From Candidatus Nitrosoglobus terrae (GTDB lineage: Bacteria > Pseudomonadota > Gammaproteobacteria > Nitrosococcales > Nitrosococcaceae): 64,000 nucleotides of DNA. Every line of letters starts with the position of its first letter. Position 1 is the stretch's first letter. Where the stretch lies: positions 1,799,091 through 1,863,090 of the forward strand of contig NZ_AP014836.1 in the NCBI RefSeq assembly GCF_002356115.1. Reading direction: 5' to 3'. Positions 52,081 to 64,000 of this stretch are shown here, piece after piece. Both the position numbers and the translations under genes were made by a program. The notes beneath the pieces are model-generated. The model saw only the letters and a program-made list of their open reading frames with translations. It did no database searches and was not told the origin of the DNA.

Positions 52081-52480
52081 TGCCAATATTTGCTTAGATT
52101 TATTGGATAATAGTCGTCAAAACGCACCTGCTTCTGTCGCTTGGTATATGAAAAACAAAAATAACCCCGCATGGGATTTTTATTTTTCTGGTGACTTTAT
52201 TACCACTTTTTATTATGTCTTAACGCAAAAGAGAAAAATAAAACCTGATGAAGTTATTAAAGCAATAAACCAAGTATGTACAGAAATCAGCCCTATCTAT
52301 CTTGTTCATCATGATTTTCTATTGGCACAGAAAAGTTTTTTTACAGGCATTTTTGATGATTTTGAAGACTTAATCGTGTTGCACAGTGTATTGCGAGCGT
52401 CTTGCGTTCAGTTCATTACCAACGATAAGAAATTATTGAAACTAAAAGCATTAGATACCTTGGCAATTTTGCATCCATAG
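52064..52480 (+). CDS. PIN-domain toxin (VapC-like RNase)
   Basis: 138 residues with PIN-domain acidic positions: Asp6 in [15 protein letters not shown], the central acidic DDFEDLIVL and the later [13 protein letters not shown] toxins cut tRNA or rRNA when freed from their antitoxin. Gene start lies inside the antitoxin gene, so translation is coupled. Ends just before a relic of hsdR. Confidence 0.8.
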   Translation: MKVFLDANICLDLLDNSRQNAPASVAWYMKNKNNPAWDFYFSGDFITTFYYVLTQKRKIKPDEVIKAINQVCTEISPIYLVHHDFLLAQKSFFTGIFDDFEDLIVLHSVLRASCVQFITNDKKLLKLKALDTLAILHP

Positions 52481-52512
52481 GGCAGCTGTACAGAGCGGAT
52501 AAAGGTAAATCT

Positions 52513-52605
52513 ATGATGGAATATAACCCCATCGCCGAATCCAACAACTTTATTATCTTAGAAAAATATACCCAGCTTGATGACATCAGCGAAGGCTATA
52601 AATGT
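52513..52605 (+). pseudogene. Relic of the 5' end of an hsdR gene
   Basis: Codons for [18 protein letters not shown] and [10 protein letters not shown] match the N terminus of the intact HsdR starting at 53937 (18 of 28 aligned residues by eye), and the leader (ATAAAGG before the start) also matches. After that the sequence is unrelated. The copies are too different for a recent duplication; an older or different hsdR allele seems to have been displaced here. Confidence 0.75.
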
Positions 52606-52643
52606 AAAATCATCCATATTTATGATGTAATATCATCCATTAA

Positions 52644-53879
52644 ATGGCTGTTTTTACATCTATGTATTACCGTACGATTCAACATAATATCCTAGAAGCA
52701 CTCAAAGATTCCCCGGTCGTGCTGCTTAATGGCGCGCGGCAAACAGGCAAAAGCACGTTGGCCCAAGCTTTAGGGCAAGACATGCGTTACTTAACATTGG
52801 ATGATCCTACCGTGCTGGCCGCCGCTAAATCCGATCCTTTTGGCTTTATTGCTGCATTCAACGAACCCATTTGCCTTGATGAAGTGCAGCGTGCACCAGA
52901 ATTATTTTTAGCGATTAAAACGGAAGTGGATAAAAACCGCACGCCAGGCCGCTTTTTATTAACAGGCTCGGCTAACGTGTTGATGCTGCCACAAATGGCC
53001 GACTCCTTAGCTGGACGCATGGAAATTATCCAACTATGGCCACTGTCTCAAAGTGAGCTAAACAATCAATCGAACAGCCTAATCGACACCTTATTTGAGG
53101 GTGATTTTGCCCACAGTTATGCCTTTGAGCGCGCCGACTTTATTACGCGGCTTACAACCGGGGGTTATCCAGAGGCCAGCAAGCGCAGAACAGAACGCCG
53201 CCGTGAAGCATGGTTTGATAATTATCTCGCCACTATTTTACAGCGCGATGTAAAAGACTTGGCTCAAATTGAAGGTTTGACCGAATTGCCCAAACTGCTT
53301 GAACTATTGGCCATACGCAGCGGTGGGCTACTGAATTTTGCCGAACTTTCTCGTAGCGCTGGTATTGCACAAACCACCCTTAAACGCTATATGGCGCTTT
53401 TAGAAACTTTGTTTTTAGTTCGCCAAGTGCCTGCGTGGGCTTCAAACTTGGGTAAGCGTTTACAAAAATCACCCAAACTCTTTTTATCTGATTATGGCCT
53501 CATGGCGCACTTACAAGGGCTGAGCGCAGCGCAGTTAAACGTAGCACATGGTTTGCCGGGTGATTTGGTTGAGGCGTTTGTACATGCAGAATTAGCTAAA
53601 CATCAAACTTGGGCACAAAGCTATACAAAACTCATGCACTACCGTACCACCACGGGCGTTGAGGTGGATTTTGTATTAGAAAACCGCCGCAAAGAGCTAT
53701 TGGGCATTGAAGTTAAAGCCGCCGCTACCGTGGTGAGCAAAGATTTTAATGGTTTAAGACATTTACGCGATACGGCTCCCGAGCTTTTTAAATATGGCGT
53801 GCTTTTATATACGGGCGAACAAGTTGTCGCTTTTGATAAACAATTGATAGCCGTACCTATAGGGTTTTTTCTCGGATAA
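52644..53879 (+). CDS. AAA ATPase with DUF4143 domain
   Basis: 411 residues: AAA_14 domain with Walker [10 protein letters not shown] at 30-38, Walker [11 protein letters not shown], sensor [11 protein letters not shown], and a C-terminal DUF4143 domain containing a PD-(D/E)XK-like pattern ([13 protein letters not shown], then [12 protein letters not shown]). Such proteins are common in bacteria, often in mobile regions, with no settled function. A second ATG six codons in (52662, [14 protein letters not shown]) is the more usual family start. It sits between a relic and the intact copy of hsdR, so it probably arrived with the newer hsdR or inserted there. Confidence 0.85.
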   Translation: MAVFTSMYYRTIQHNILEALKDSPVVLLNGARQTGKSTLAQALGQDMRYLTLDDPTVLAAAKSDPFGFIAAFNEPICLDEVQRAPELFLAIKTEVDKNRTPGRFLLTGSANVLMLPQMADSLAGRMEIIQLWPLSQSELNNQSNSLIDTLFEGDFAHSYAFERADFITRLTTGGYPEASKRRTERRREAWFDNYLATILQRDVKDLAQIEGLTELPKLLELLAIRSGGLLNFAELSRSAGIAQTTLKRYMALLETLFLVRQVPAWASNLGKRLQKSPKLFLSDYGLMAHLQGLSAAQLNVAHGLPGDLVEAFVHAELAKHQTWAQSYTKLMHYRTTTGVEVDFVLENRRKELLGIEVKAAATVVSKDFNGLRHLRDTAPELFKYGVLLYTGEQVVAFDKQLIAVPIGFFLG

Positions 53880-53936
53880 GTCAAAAGATGCAGAAAGAAA
53901 AACACTAGCGGCTACCCAATAAAGGCAACTATATAA

Positions 53937-57035
<3,099 letters not shown>

Positions 57036-57291
57036 ACCAAAAATTATAATGTTACTAGGCAATGGGAACGAAGATTTAGGTGTTATTTCACGCTAGTCAG
57101 TACCAGCTATTACCTAACGCGAGATCTCCATTTTATTGTATTTTATACGAAAAATTATTTTAATATCAATGCATTATAATGGAATACATACGCAATACCA
57201 TCCAAAATATCATGATCCATGTAGTTGATGTCGAATGCGACTTCCAAAGAAATTTGAGATGAAGACTCGCTAAGTATAGGCTTAGGTTTTC

Positions 57292-60200
57292 CTAGTGCCT
57301 TAGTCGACAGCGTATCCCAACCTCTGTATCATGTTGCTCTGCCTCCTGTTCATACCTTTTGACCATTGACATTAAAAGTAATGACACTACGAAGGGATGC
57401 GTGAACTGCAAAGCGTCAGCCCAAGTGCGATACTTTTCCGTGAGATCCCGTTCCTGGCCTCTGCCTTCATCGCGCCAATGGGCACCCCGCGCATTGTAGA
57501 GACCCGTACAGGCACCTCTCATAATGCTCTCGGACCGCACATCTTCCATTAAGTCTCGAACAGCCTCATTTGGCCACACGCCATCCTTACCAACAGGTGC
57601 GTGCGAAAGAAGTTTACCGAGGCAAACGTCCGCAATATCTGTCCGATCAAGCTCAGCGCACGATTTCCTTACCGCTGAGACCCATTCAGCAAGCTTTTCA
57701 CGCTGTTCCTCTCCGGTCGCCTTATCTTGGCCGGGGATACGCTCAATGGCATCGAGAAGACGATACCCACGCTCGGCTAAATGCTTGTGACCTTCTGAGA
57801 CGTGAAGCGCCAAAGGATCCTCACCACGATCTTTGCGCTTGTATGCCCACACGATTACCTGCACGAACATCCCAGGATGTTCCTCGATATAGCGTTCGAG
57901 ATTTGGAATCTGGTGCCTATCTCTACCCCGGAACGGGCGCGCTAAAACATCAAGGTACGCGAACTCCAGCCTAGCCTTCTCATCTGAAGAAACATCCGGG
58001 TTACGATTAAGCAGTTGGAAAGCACGCTGAACATGGTGGTCGCGCAGCTGGTACTCACCCGGCTTGTCCTTTCCCTCTTTAGTCATGCCTGACAACATCT
58101 GCACAAGCAGTGGTGGTCGTATTTCTTCAAGCTTAAAATCCACCGACGTAAAGGCCGCCCTAGGACGCTCAACAGCGAGCAGATAGCGAACGCTTTCGTT
58201 GTTTTCCTCAGGAGAATCGAAAATATATTGCGGGACTACCTCGCGCCAGTAGCGCAATCGCGCGTCTACCGAGAGCTGTTCTGCAAAATTCCACGTCAAA
58301 GCGCAGTATGGCGAATGAAACAGAATATTAAGTGCTTCCGCTTCCGTAATCTTGCCCCGTAGGTTGGTATATATCACCTCTCGCCGATCATTGCCAAGAG
58401 TCCAAAACGCACCAGCAACTATGCTATTACGCCTCACGTCATTCGATTCTGGACGTAGGCATTGCAGAATCATGTCCTCGACCTGCTCGTCCTCAAGTAT
58501 GGAGACTAGATGTCTACCAATTTGGCGCTGAGAATCCCCTTTCTCAGCGAGTGAGAAAATGCCCGGGATGCCTCTATCTCGCACAATTTCCGTTAGGGCT
58601 TCAGCGCGAAGCTTTTCGATGCGTTGCTCCCGCCCCCGAGAGTCCATATCTTCTTCAGCGAGCTCATCTGCTGACTCCTCAACCCACTCCTGACGAAACA
58701 GCCATTCATGCTTGTTAACAATGTCCTTGGGCTGCATTGCCACATATACCAACTTAGCTTGTTTAGTTAGAGTTGCCTGCCCCATCTCATTAGCCCTCTT
58801 AAGCCCCCCGCGAGAAAGGACAGTCACGCGGATTTTCTCGCGTACTTTAGCGATTTCTTCGTCTGAGAGACTCGAGCGCCATTCACCAATAATCTCCCAG
58901 ACACGTTCCTGATTCTCAAGCTTGAGTGAATTCAGCTTTGAGACGAGATCACACAACATTTCCGCTGTATAGGAAGGCCTAGAAAGGATAATTTTAACTA
59001 TCTCCCTGATAAATGCGTAGACCGGTTCCGGTGTCTCAAATGGCTCTCCGAAATTGTATCCATCGCGCCGCCACTTAGGTTTGTGACTATAATATCCACT
59101 GCGCTTCCCGCCATCGCCGAATTGCTGTAGACAAACCTTCCAACCGATAGTGGGATACTTCGCTAGAAGCATGTGAATCGCTTTCAAGCGCATCTTGTGA
59201 TCAGCTGCCGTTTGAGGCATCAAAGCCCAGAGTATAGAACTAAGCGAATTAATGGGCTTGTTCGTCAAGTTATCGTTGATCTCTATTTCAGAAAGCTGAG
59301 CCAAAATCTTCACAACACGAGGAAAGGTCAATGGATTCCACGCAAGTCCTTCGAGCGCCCAAAGCAATCCTGTGCGCGGACACGGGCTAAAGAATCTAGT
59401 GCTAACAGGCCTCAGCAAACCCATTACCTCCGGCTTTTCTGTGCGTAGATCACGCTCGATGATGTCGAGAAACTCGCCGGGGGCGGCTTCTGCATAAAGC
59501 GGAAGGTCACGCTCATTCGCCTCCAATTTCCTCGCTTGAACCGGCTCAAGAAGTTCCCGCACGAGTTTCGCAGCCTCAAGTTCGCCGTCAAAGCCGAAAC
59601 GCTTCCCGAAGAGATGCTTGCCATGTACTGCCAGCAAAACAAGGGTCTCGGATACACCTTCACGCACTGACCCAGAGAGCTCGCGCTGTTTACCGTGTAT
59701 AGCCGCCGCCCAACGATCTTTCTCAGGCAGGTCAAGGGCAGGCTCATCTTCGCCCAGAACGCTCCTCGCAATGTCGAGAAAACGGTCAAGATCAGCCTTG
59801 GAAATAGCACCACTAATTGCAAAGAGGGAATCCATTTTTGAAATCACACCCCTGTATCCGCCAATCGACCAAACCGGAGAGTCATTAAGCCGTAACAACT
59901 CAAGAATACGTTTTTCCAGAGCCTCGAAAGGGGTGTCTTCCGCTAGGCGGGACAGGATGATTTGATCCGCCTTGTTCTGGGCGTCCCATGCGCCGACAAG
60001 GGCAAGCGGAACAAGCCCGGATGCAATTTCTAGGTTGTCAGCCCAAACAGGTGTACGGATTGCCGGAATGTTCGAGAATCGGCGTCGAAGAACTGTTAAT
60101 GAACGACCTGAAGCGTTAGTCAACTCCGCTATTTCATCACGCGTCTTGCCCATTGCTTCCAGCGCCTTGGTAAATGCCTCATCTCCGAGAGGCTCCAACA

Positions 60201-61386
60201 CAATATCGGGTTTGGAACTTGTGGCATTTCTCGGATAGACGACGATAGTTTGCAGTGATGCGCTATAGGGTCCAAGCTCGCGCTCTACTTCTCGCGTGTG
60301 AGCAACAGCGATAAAATTTGTTGCTCCTTGGGCGAGCTTCGGCAGTACGCCAAGTTGGTCAAATACCAACAGCCTGTCCTTATGCAGTTCAAACCCAGGG
60401 GTCGCTAGAACTTGGCTGAGGAAAGCAAGAGCCTCTTCCACGGAATCAGCTGCGATCACTAGAAGATCGGAGCTGCCTCTCGCCAAGAAAGATTTGATCC
60501 GGTCACCCCACACCTGGTTCGCGGTGGCGAAGAGCAAGGGGTGAATGGCTAGCTCTGCCACATTTGCCCAATCATCCCAGCAGCGCTCCAGCGTTCTAAC
60601 TCCGTCAGAGGGGCGATTCGTCTGATTCGCAAACCATGTCTGCGCGGCGATTGATTGCTCCATCCATTGCTCAAGATCGCTAGCATCGTAGACACGAACA
60701 TCTCTCCAGCGCCTCCTCGCCTTCATTTCTGCAACCCAAGCCGTTTTGCCAGGCCATCGCCTAGGAGTGACAAAAACGAAAGCTATTTCTTTCTGATCTG
60801 CTGTCGAAATCGCCTTAACACTCTTTGCAAAATCACTGTCTGCCTTGGATTTAATATTCTCTGTGACGCCGAATTCCCAGCCAGAGATACCTAACGGTAT
60901 CCAAGGCGTGCCAGAATCCGACTCAATGAGGCCGTCCCATCCGGGACGCTCCGCGTCATCATTACCGGGGAAGTCCACCTTCTGAAGATCATGACCCGTA
61001 GAGTGAACAAGCGTTCGCAACAGAACCGCGAGCTTAGTACGAGCAGGAATTGTTGTTGTGAACCAATTTACGAGATCGTTGGCTTGTATATTAAGAAATG
61101 GCGGTACGTATGTCCGCGTTTTCTGAGCGGCATCCGACGTTTTTCCTGTATGCGTATCATAAGCGGTTTGTAGGTCAAGGATGGTTTTAGCCGAAATACT
61201 AAAGGCGCGCTCAAGACAGGCTGCCATATCTGGCGTTGCCGATACCTTTCCATTCAGAAAATTCGATACACTGGGACGGCTGATACCGATCAATTTTGCC
61301 GCCTGCGTGACGGTAAGCTTACGAGGATTGAGAATGTTTTCTCGGACATATGAGCCTGGATGAACCGGAAGTGTTACGCTAGCCAT
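57292..61386 (-). CDS. Large HTH-nuclease-like-helical repeat protein, candidate defence protein
   Basis: 1364 residues from the ATG at 61386 (an upstream in-frame start at 61446 adds 20 unlikely residues; AGGAT lies before 61386). Order: a HigA-like XRE helix-turn-helix at about 5-75 (LTVTQAAKLIGISRPSVSNF); a domain at about 125-270 with a PD-(D/E)XK look (GWDG at 149-152, GWEFG at 169-173, AFVFVTPRRW, VYDASDLEQWM), in which the usual catalytic Lys after the Glu is absent. A possible degenerate NTPase region follows (DRIKSFLARGSSDLLVIAADS, LLVFDQLGVL) without Walker A. About 900 mostly helical residues complete it. G+C is clearly higher than in the neighbours, so it is foreign. It resembles in layout the sensor proteins of the STAND/Avs type, but I cannot name the family. 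Confidence 0.6.
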   Translation of the reverse strand: MASVTLPVHPGSYVRENILNPRKLTVTQAAKLIGISRPSVSNFLNGKVSATPDMAACLERAFSISAKTILDLQTAYDTHTGKTSDAAQKTRTYVPPFLNIQANDLVNWFTTTIPARTKLAVLLRTLVHSTGHDLQKVDFPGNDDAERPGWDGLIESDSGTPWIPLGISGWEFGVTENIKSKADSDFAKSVKAISTADQKEIAFVFVTPRRWPGKTAWVAEMKARRRWRDVRVYDASDLEQWMEQSIAAQTWFANQTNRPSDGVRTLERCWDDWANVAELAIHPLLFATANQVWGDRIKSFLARGSSDLLVIAADSVEEALAFLSQVLATPGFELHKDRLLVFDQLGVLPKLAQGATNFIAVAHTREVERELGPYSASLQTIVVYPRNATSSKPDIVLEPLGDEAFTKALEAMGKTRDEIAELTNASGRSLTVLRRRFSNIPAIRTPVWADNLEIASGLVPLALVGAWDAQNKADQIILSRLAEDTPFEALEKRILELLRLNDSPVWSIGGYRGVISKMDSLFAISGAISKADLDRFLDIARSVLGEDEPALDLPEKDRWAAAIHGKQRELSGSVREGVSETLVLLAVHGKHLFGKRFGFDGELEAAKLVRELLEPVQARKLEANERDLPLYAEAAPGEFLDIIERDLRTEKPEVMGLLRPVSTRFFSPCPRTGLLWALEGLAWNPLTFPRVVKILAQLSEIEINDNLTNKPINSLSSILWALMPQTAADHKMRLKAIHMLLAKYPTIGWKVCLQQFGDGGKRSGYYSHKPKWRRDGYNFGEPFETPEPVYAFIREIVKIILSRPSYTAEMLCDLVSKLNSLKLENQERVWEIIGEWRSSLSDEEIAKVREKIRVTVLSRGGLKRANEMGQATLTKQAKLVYVAMQPKDIVNKHEWLFRQEWVEESADELAEEDMDSRGREQRIEKLRAEALTEIVRDRGIPGIFSLAEKGDSQRQIGRHLVSILEDEQVEDMILQCLRPESNDVRRNSIVAGAFWTLGNDRREVIYTNLRGKITEAEALNILFHSPYCALTWNFAEQLSVDARLRYWREVVPQYIFDSPEENNESVRYLLAVERPRAAFTSVDFKLEEIRPPLLVQMLSGMTKEGKDKPGEYQLRDHHVQRAFQLLNRNPDVSSDEKARLEFAYLDVLARPFRGRDRHQIPNLERYIEEHPGMFVQVIVWAYKRKDRGEDPLALHVSEGHKHLAERGYRLLDAIERIPGQDKATGEEQREKLAEWVSAVRKSCAELDRTDIADVCLGKLLSHAPVGKDGVWPNEAVRDLMEDVRSESIMRGACTGLYNARGAHWRDEGRGQERDLTEKYRTWADALQFTHPFVVSLLLMSMVKRYEQEAEQHDTEVGIRCRLRH

Positions 61387-61535
61387 AACTAAAAATCCTA
61401 GTTTTTTGTTAAGTGTTAGGTTACACATTACATAAACAAGGAACAAAAAACAAGTATTTGCTTAGACGCATGATGCACTTGGGACAGAAAGCGCTTGCGG
61501 GGTATTATAAACTACATGCGATAAAGGGCACGCTC

Positions 61536-61706
61536 TTATTCCCGGTTATCATTTTTTTGTCGGAACGCTTTGGCTATTTGACGCAAGAGAATGGTCAATT
61601 CTGCCGAGTCCCCATCCCTGCGGACTTCGGCCAACAGCTCGTGCGCATAGGCTAAATCAGCGCAGAGTTGTTCGGCCATCGCATCATCGTGCGGCCTATC
61701 CTTCAC
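61536..61706 (-). CDS. Small addiction-antidote-like protein, probably truncated
   Basis: 56 residues from GTG at 61706, chosen because GGAGGAA lies six bases upstream. The sequence (RPHDDAMAEQL, DLAYAHELLAEV, then AELTILLRQIAKAF) resembles the N-terminal half of HigA-like addiction-module antidote proteins, which normally continue into a helix-turn-helix; here a stop follows. The same frame continues upstream to an amber codon (61791-61793) preceded by MRQKELTEIAD, so the locus may be a decayed longer gene. It reads in the same direction as the large HTH protein, 150 bp away. Confidence 0.5.
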   Translation of the reverse strand: MKDRPHDDAMAEQLCADLAYAHELLAEVRRDGDSAELTILLRQIAKAFRQKNDNRE

Positions 61707-61986
61707 TTTTGCTTCCTCCGCGCTTGCTCGGGTACTAGGGATAAAGGCCTTGTCTATAGCCTCCCCAAAGCAGCTATTCGATAGTCCTGCCTAATCTGCT
61801 ATTTCCGTTAGCTCTTTCTGTCTCATCAGCGCTGACCCACCCGTCGGCGTCTCTCGCGCGAATACGGCTTGATCGCCCCAATCGCATTTTCACCGGCCAT
61901 CAGCCTCTCTCTTTGGCGTAAATGTCGCGGAGCGACTAGACTAACAGCCTCGCAGAGCAAGATGCCGTTCTATGCCAGACGCGGAA
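61707..61986. other. Island edge next to guaA, decayed sequence
   Basis: 280 bp with no intact gene. On the minus strand an open stretch (VFARETPTGGSALMRQKEL) ends at an amber codon in frame with the antidote-like fragment. GTCGCTCCGCGAC at about 61925-61937 forms a small hairpin. This may mark the junction of the island with the guaA operon. Confidence 0.35.

Positions 61987-64000
<2,014 letters not shown>

Noticed and set aside
57570-57974. 134-codon plus-strand open frame opposite the large HTH gene
   Set aside because: A shadow of the G+C-rich gene on the minus strand; basic, low-complexity translation without a start signal.
61413-61655. 80-codon plus-strand open frame upstream of the large HTH gene
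   Set aside because: No ribosome site; the minus strand carries the antidote-like fragment with a strong one.

Overview
The window is a stretch of gammaproteobacterial chromosome. The signs are the gene orders miaA-hfq-hflX-hflKC-hisZ-purA, ffs-dnaX-ybaB-recR and guaB-guaA...tadA, a group 2 CCA enzyme, HisZ, an outer-membrane porin, and a PEP-CTERM protein with a sigma-54-type promoter. The DNA is fairly AT-rich. From memory of such gene sets I would place it in the Chromatiales, perhaps near the ammonia-oxidising Nitrosococcus/Nitrosoglobus/Nitrosacidococcus group. That placement is inference; no ammonia-oxidation gene lies in the window.

Positions 1-38.6 kb are mostly housekeeping genes. 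In order: 5' end of uvrA (minus), a YajR-type MFS exporter, ssb, a kup potassium transporter with different base use, small envelope proteins, two tandem CNNM/CorC transporters, a DUF4145 gene broken by one amber codon, sucA-sucB, a JAMM protease/MoeB-like sulfur-carrier pair, a PEP-CTERM protein, prmC, an NDUFA9-like SDR, cca, the purA-hisZ-hflC-hflK-hflX-hfq-miaA-rho block (minus strand), tRNA-Ser(GGA), 4.5S RNA, dnaX-ybaB-recR, aat, infA, a porin and tadA.

Dispersed through this region are four short related repeats (4.9, 22.0, 27.2 and 32.7 kb). Their ends match a complete TnpB-only IS200/IS605-type element at 39.1-40.5 kb. They look like internally deleted copies that keep (in at least three cases) the left-end promoter, and in all cases the last codons of tnpB and a hairpin near the right end. 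Four of the five copies keep the hairpin while changing its sequence, which points to a conserved RNA (omega RNA).

From about 39 to 61.9 kb a genomic island separates tadA from guaA, genes that are close neighbours in relatives. It holds: the TnpB element; a type III restriction-modification operon (nat-mod-res, translationally coupled to an arylamine N-acetyltransferase); an aerolysin-like pore-forming protein; a type I restriction-modification operon (hsdM, GIY-YIG nuclease flanked by hairpins, fic, hsdS, a RelB/YafQ-like toxin-antitoxin pair, a ribbon-helix-helix/PIN pair, a relic of an older hsdR, a DUF4143 ATPase, hsdR); and one 1364-residue protein. That protein joins a HigA-like DNA-binding head to a PD-(D/E)XK-like domain and a long helical body. 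It is my best candidate for an undescribed defence protein. The window closes with guaA and the 3' part of guaB, overlapping by ATGA.
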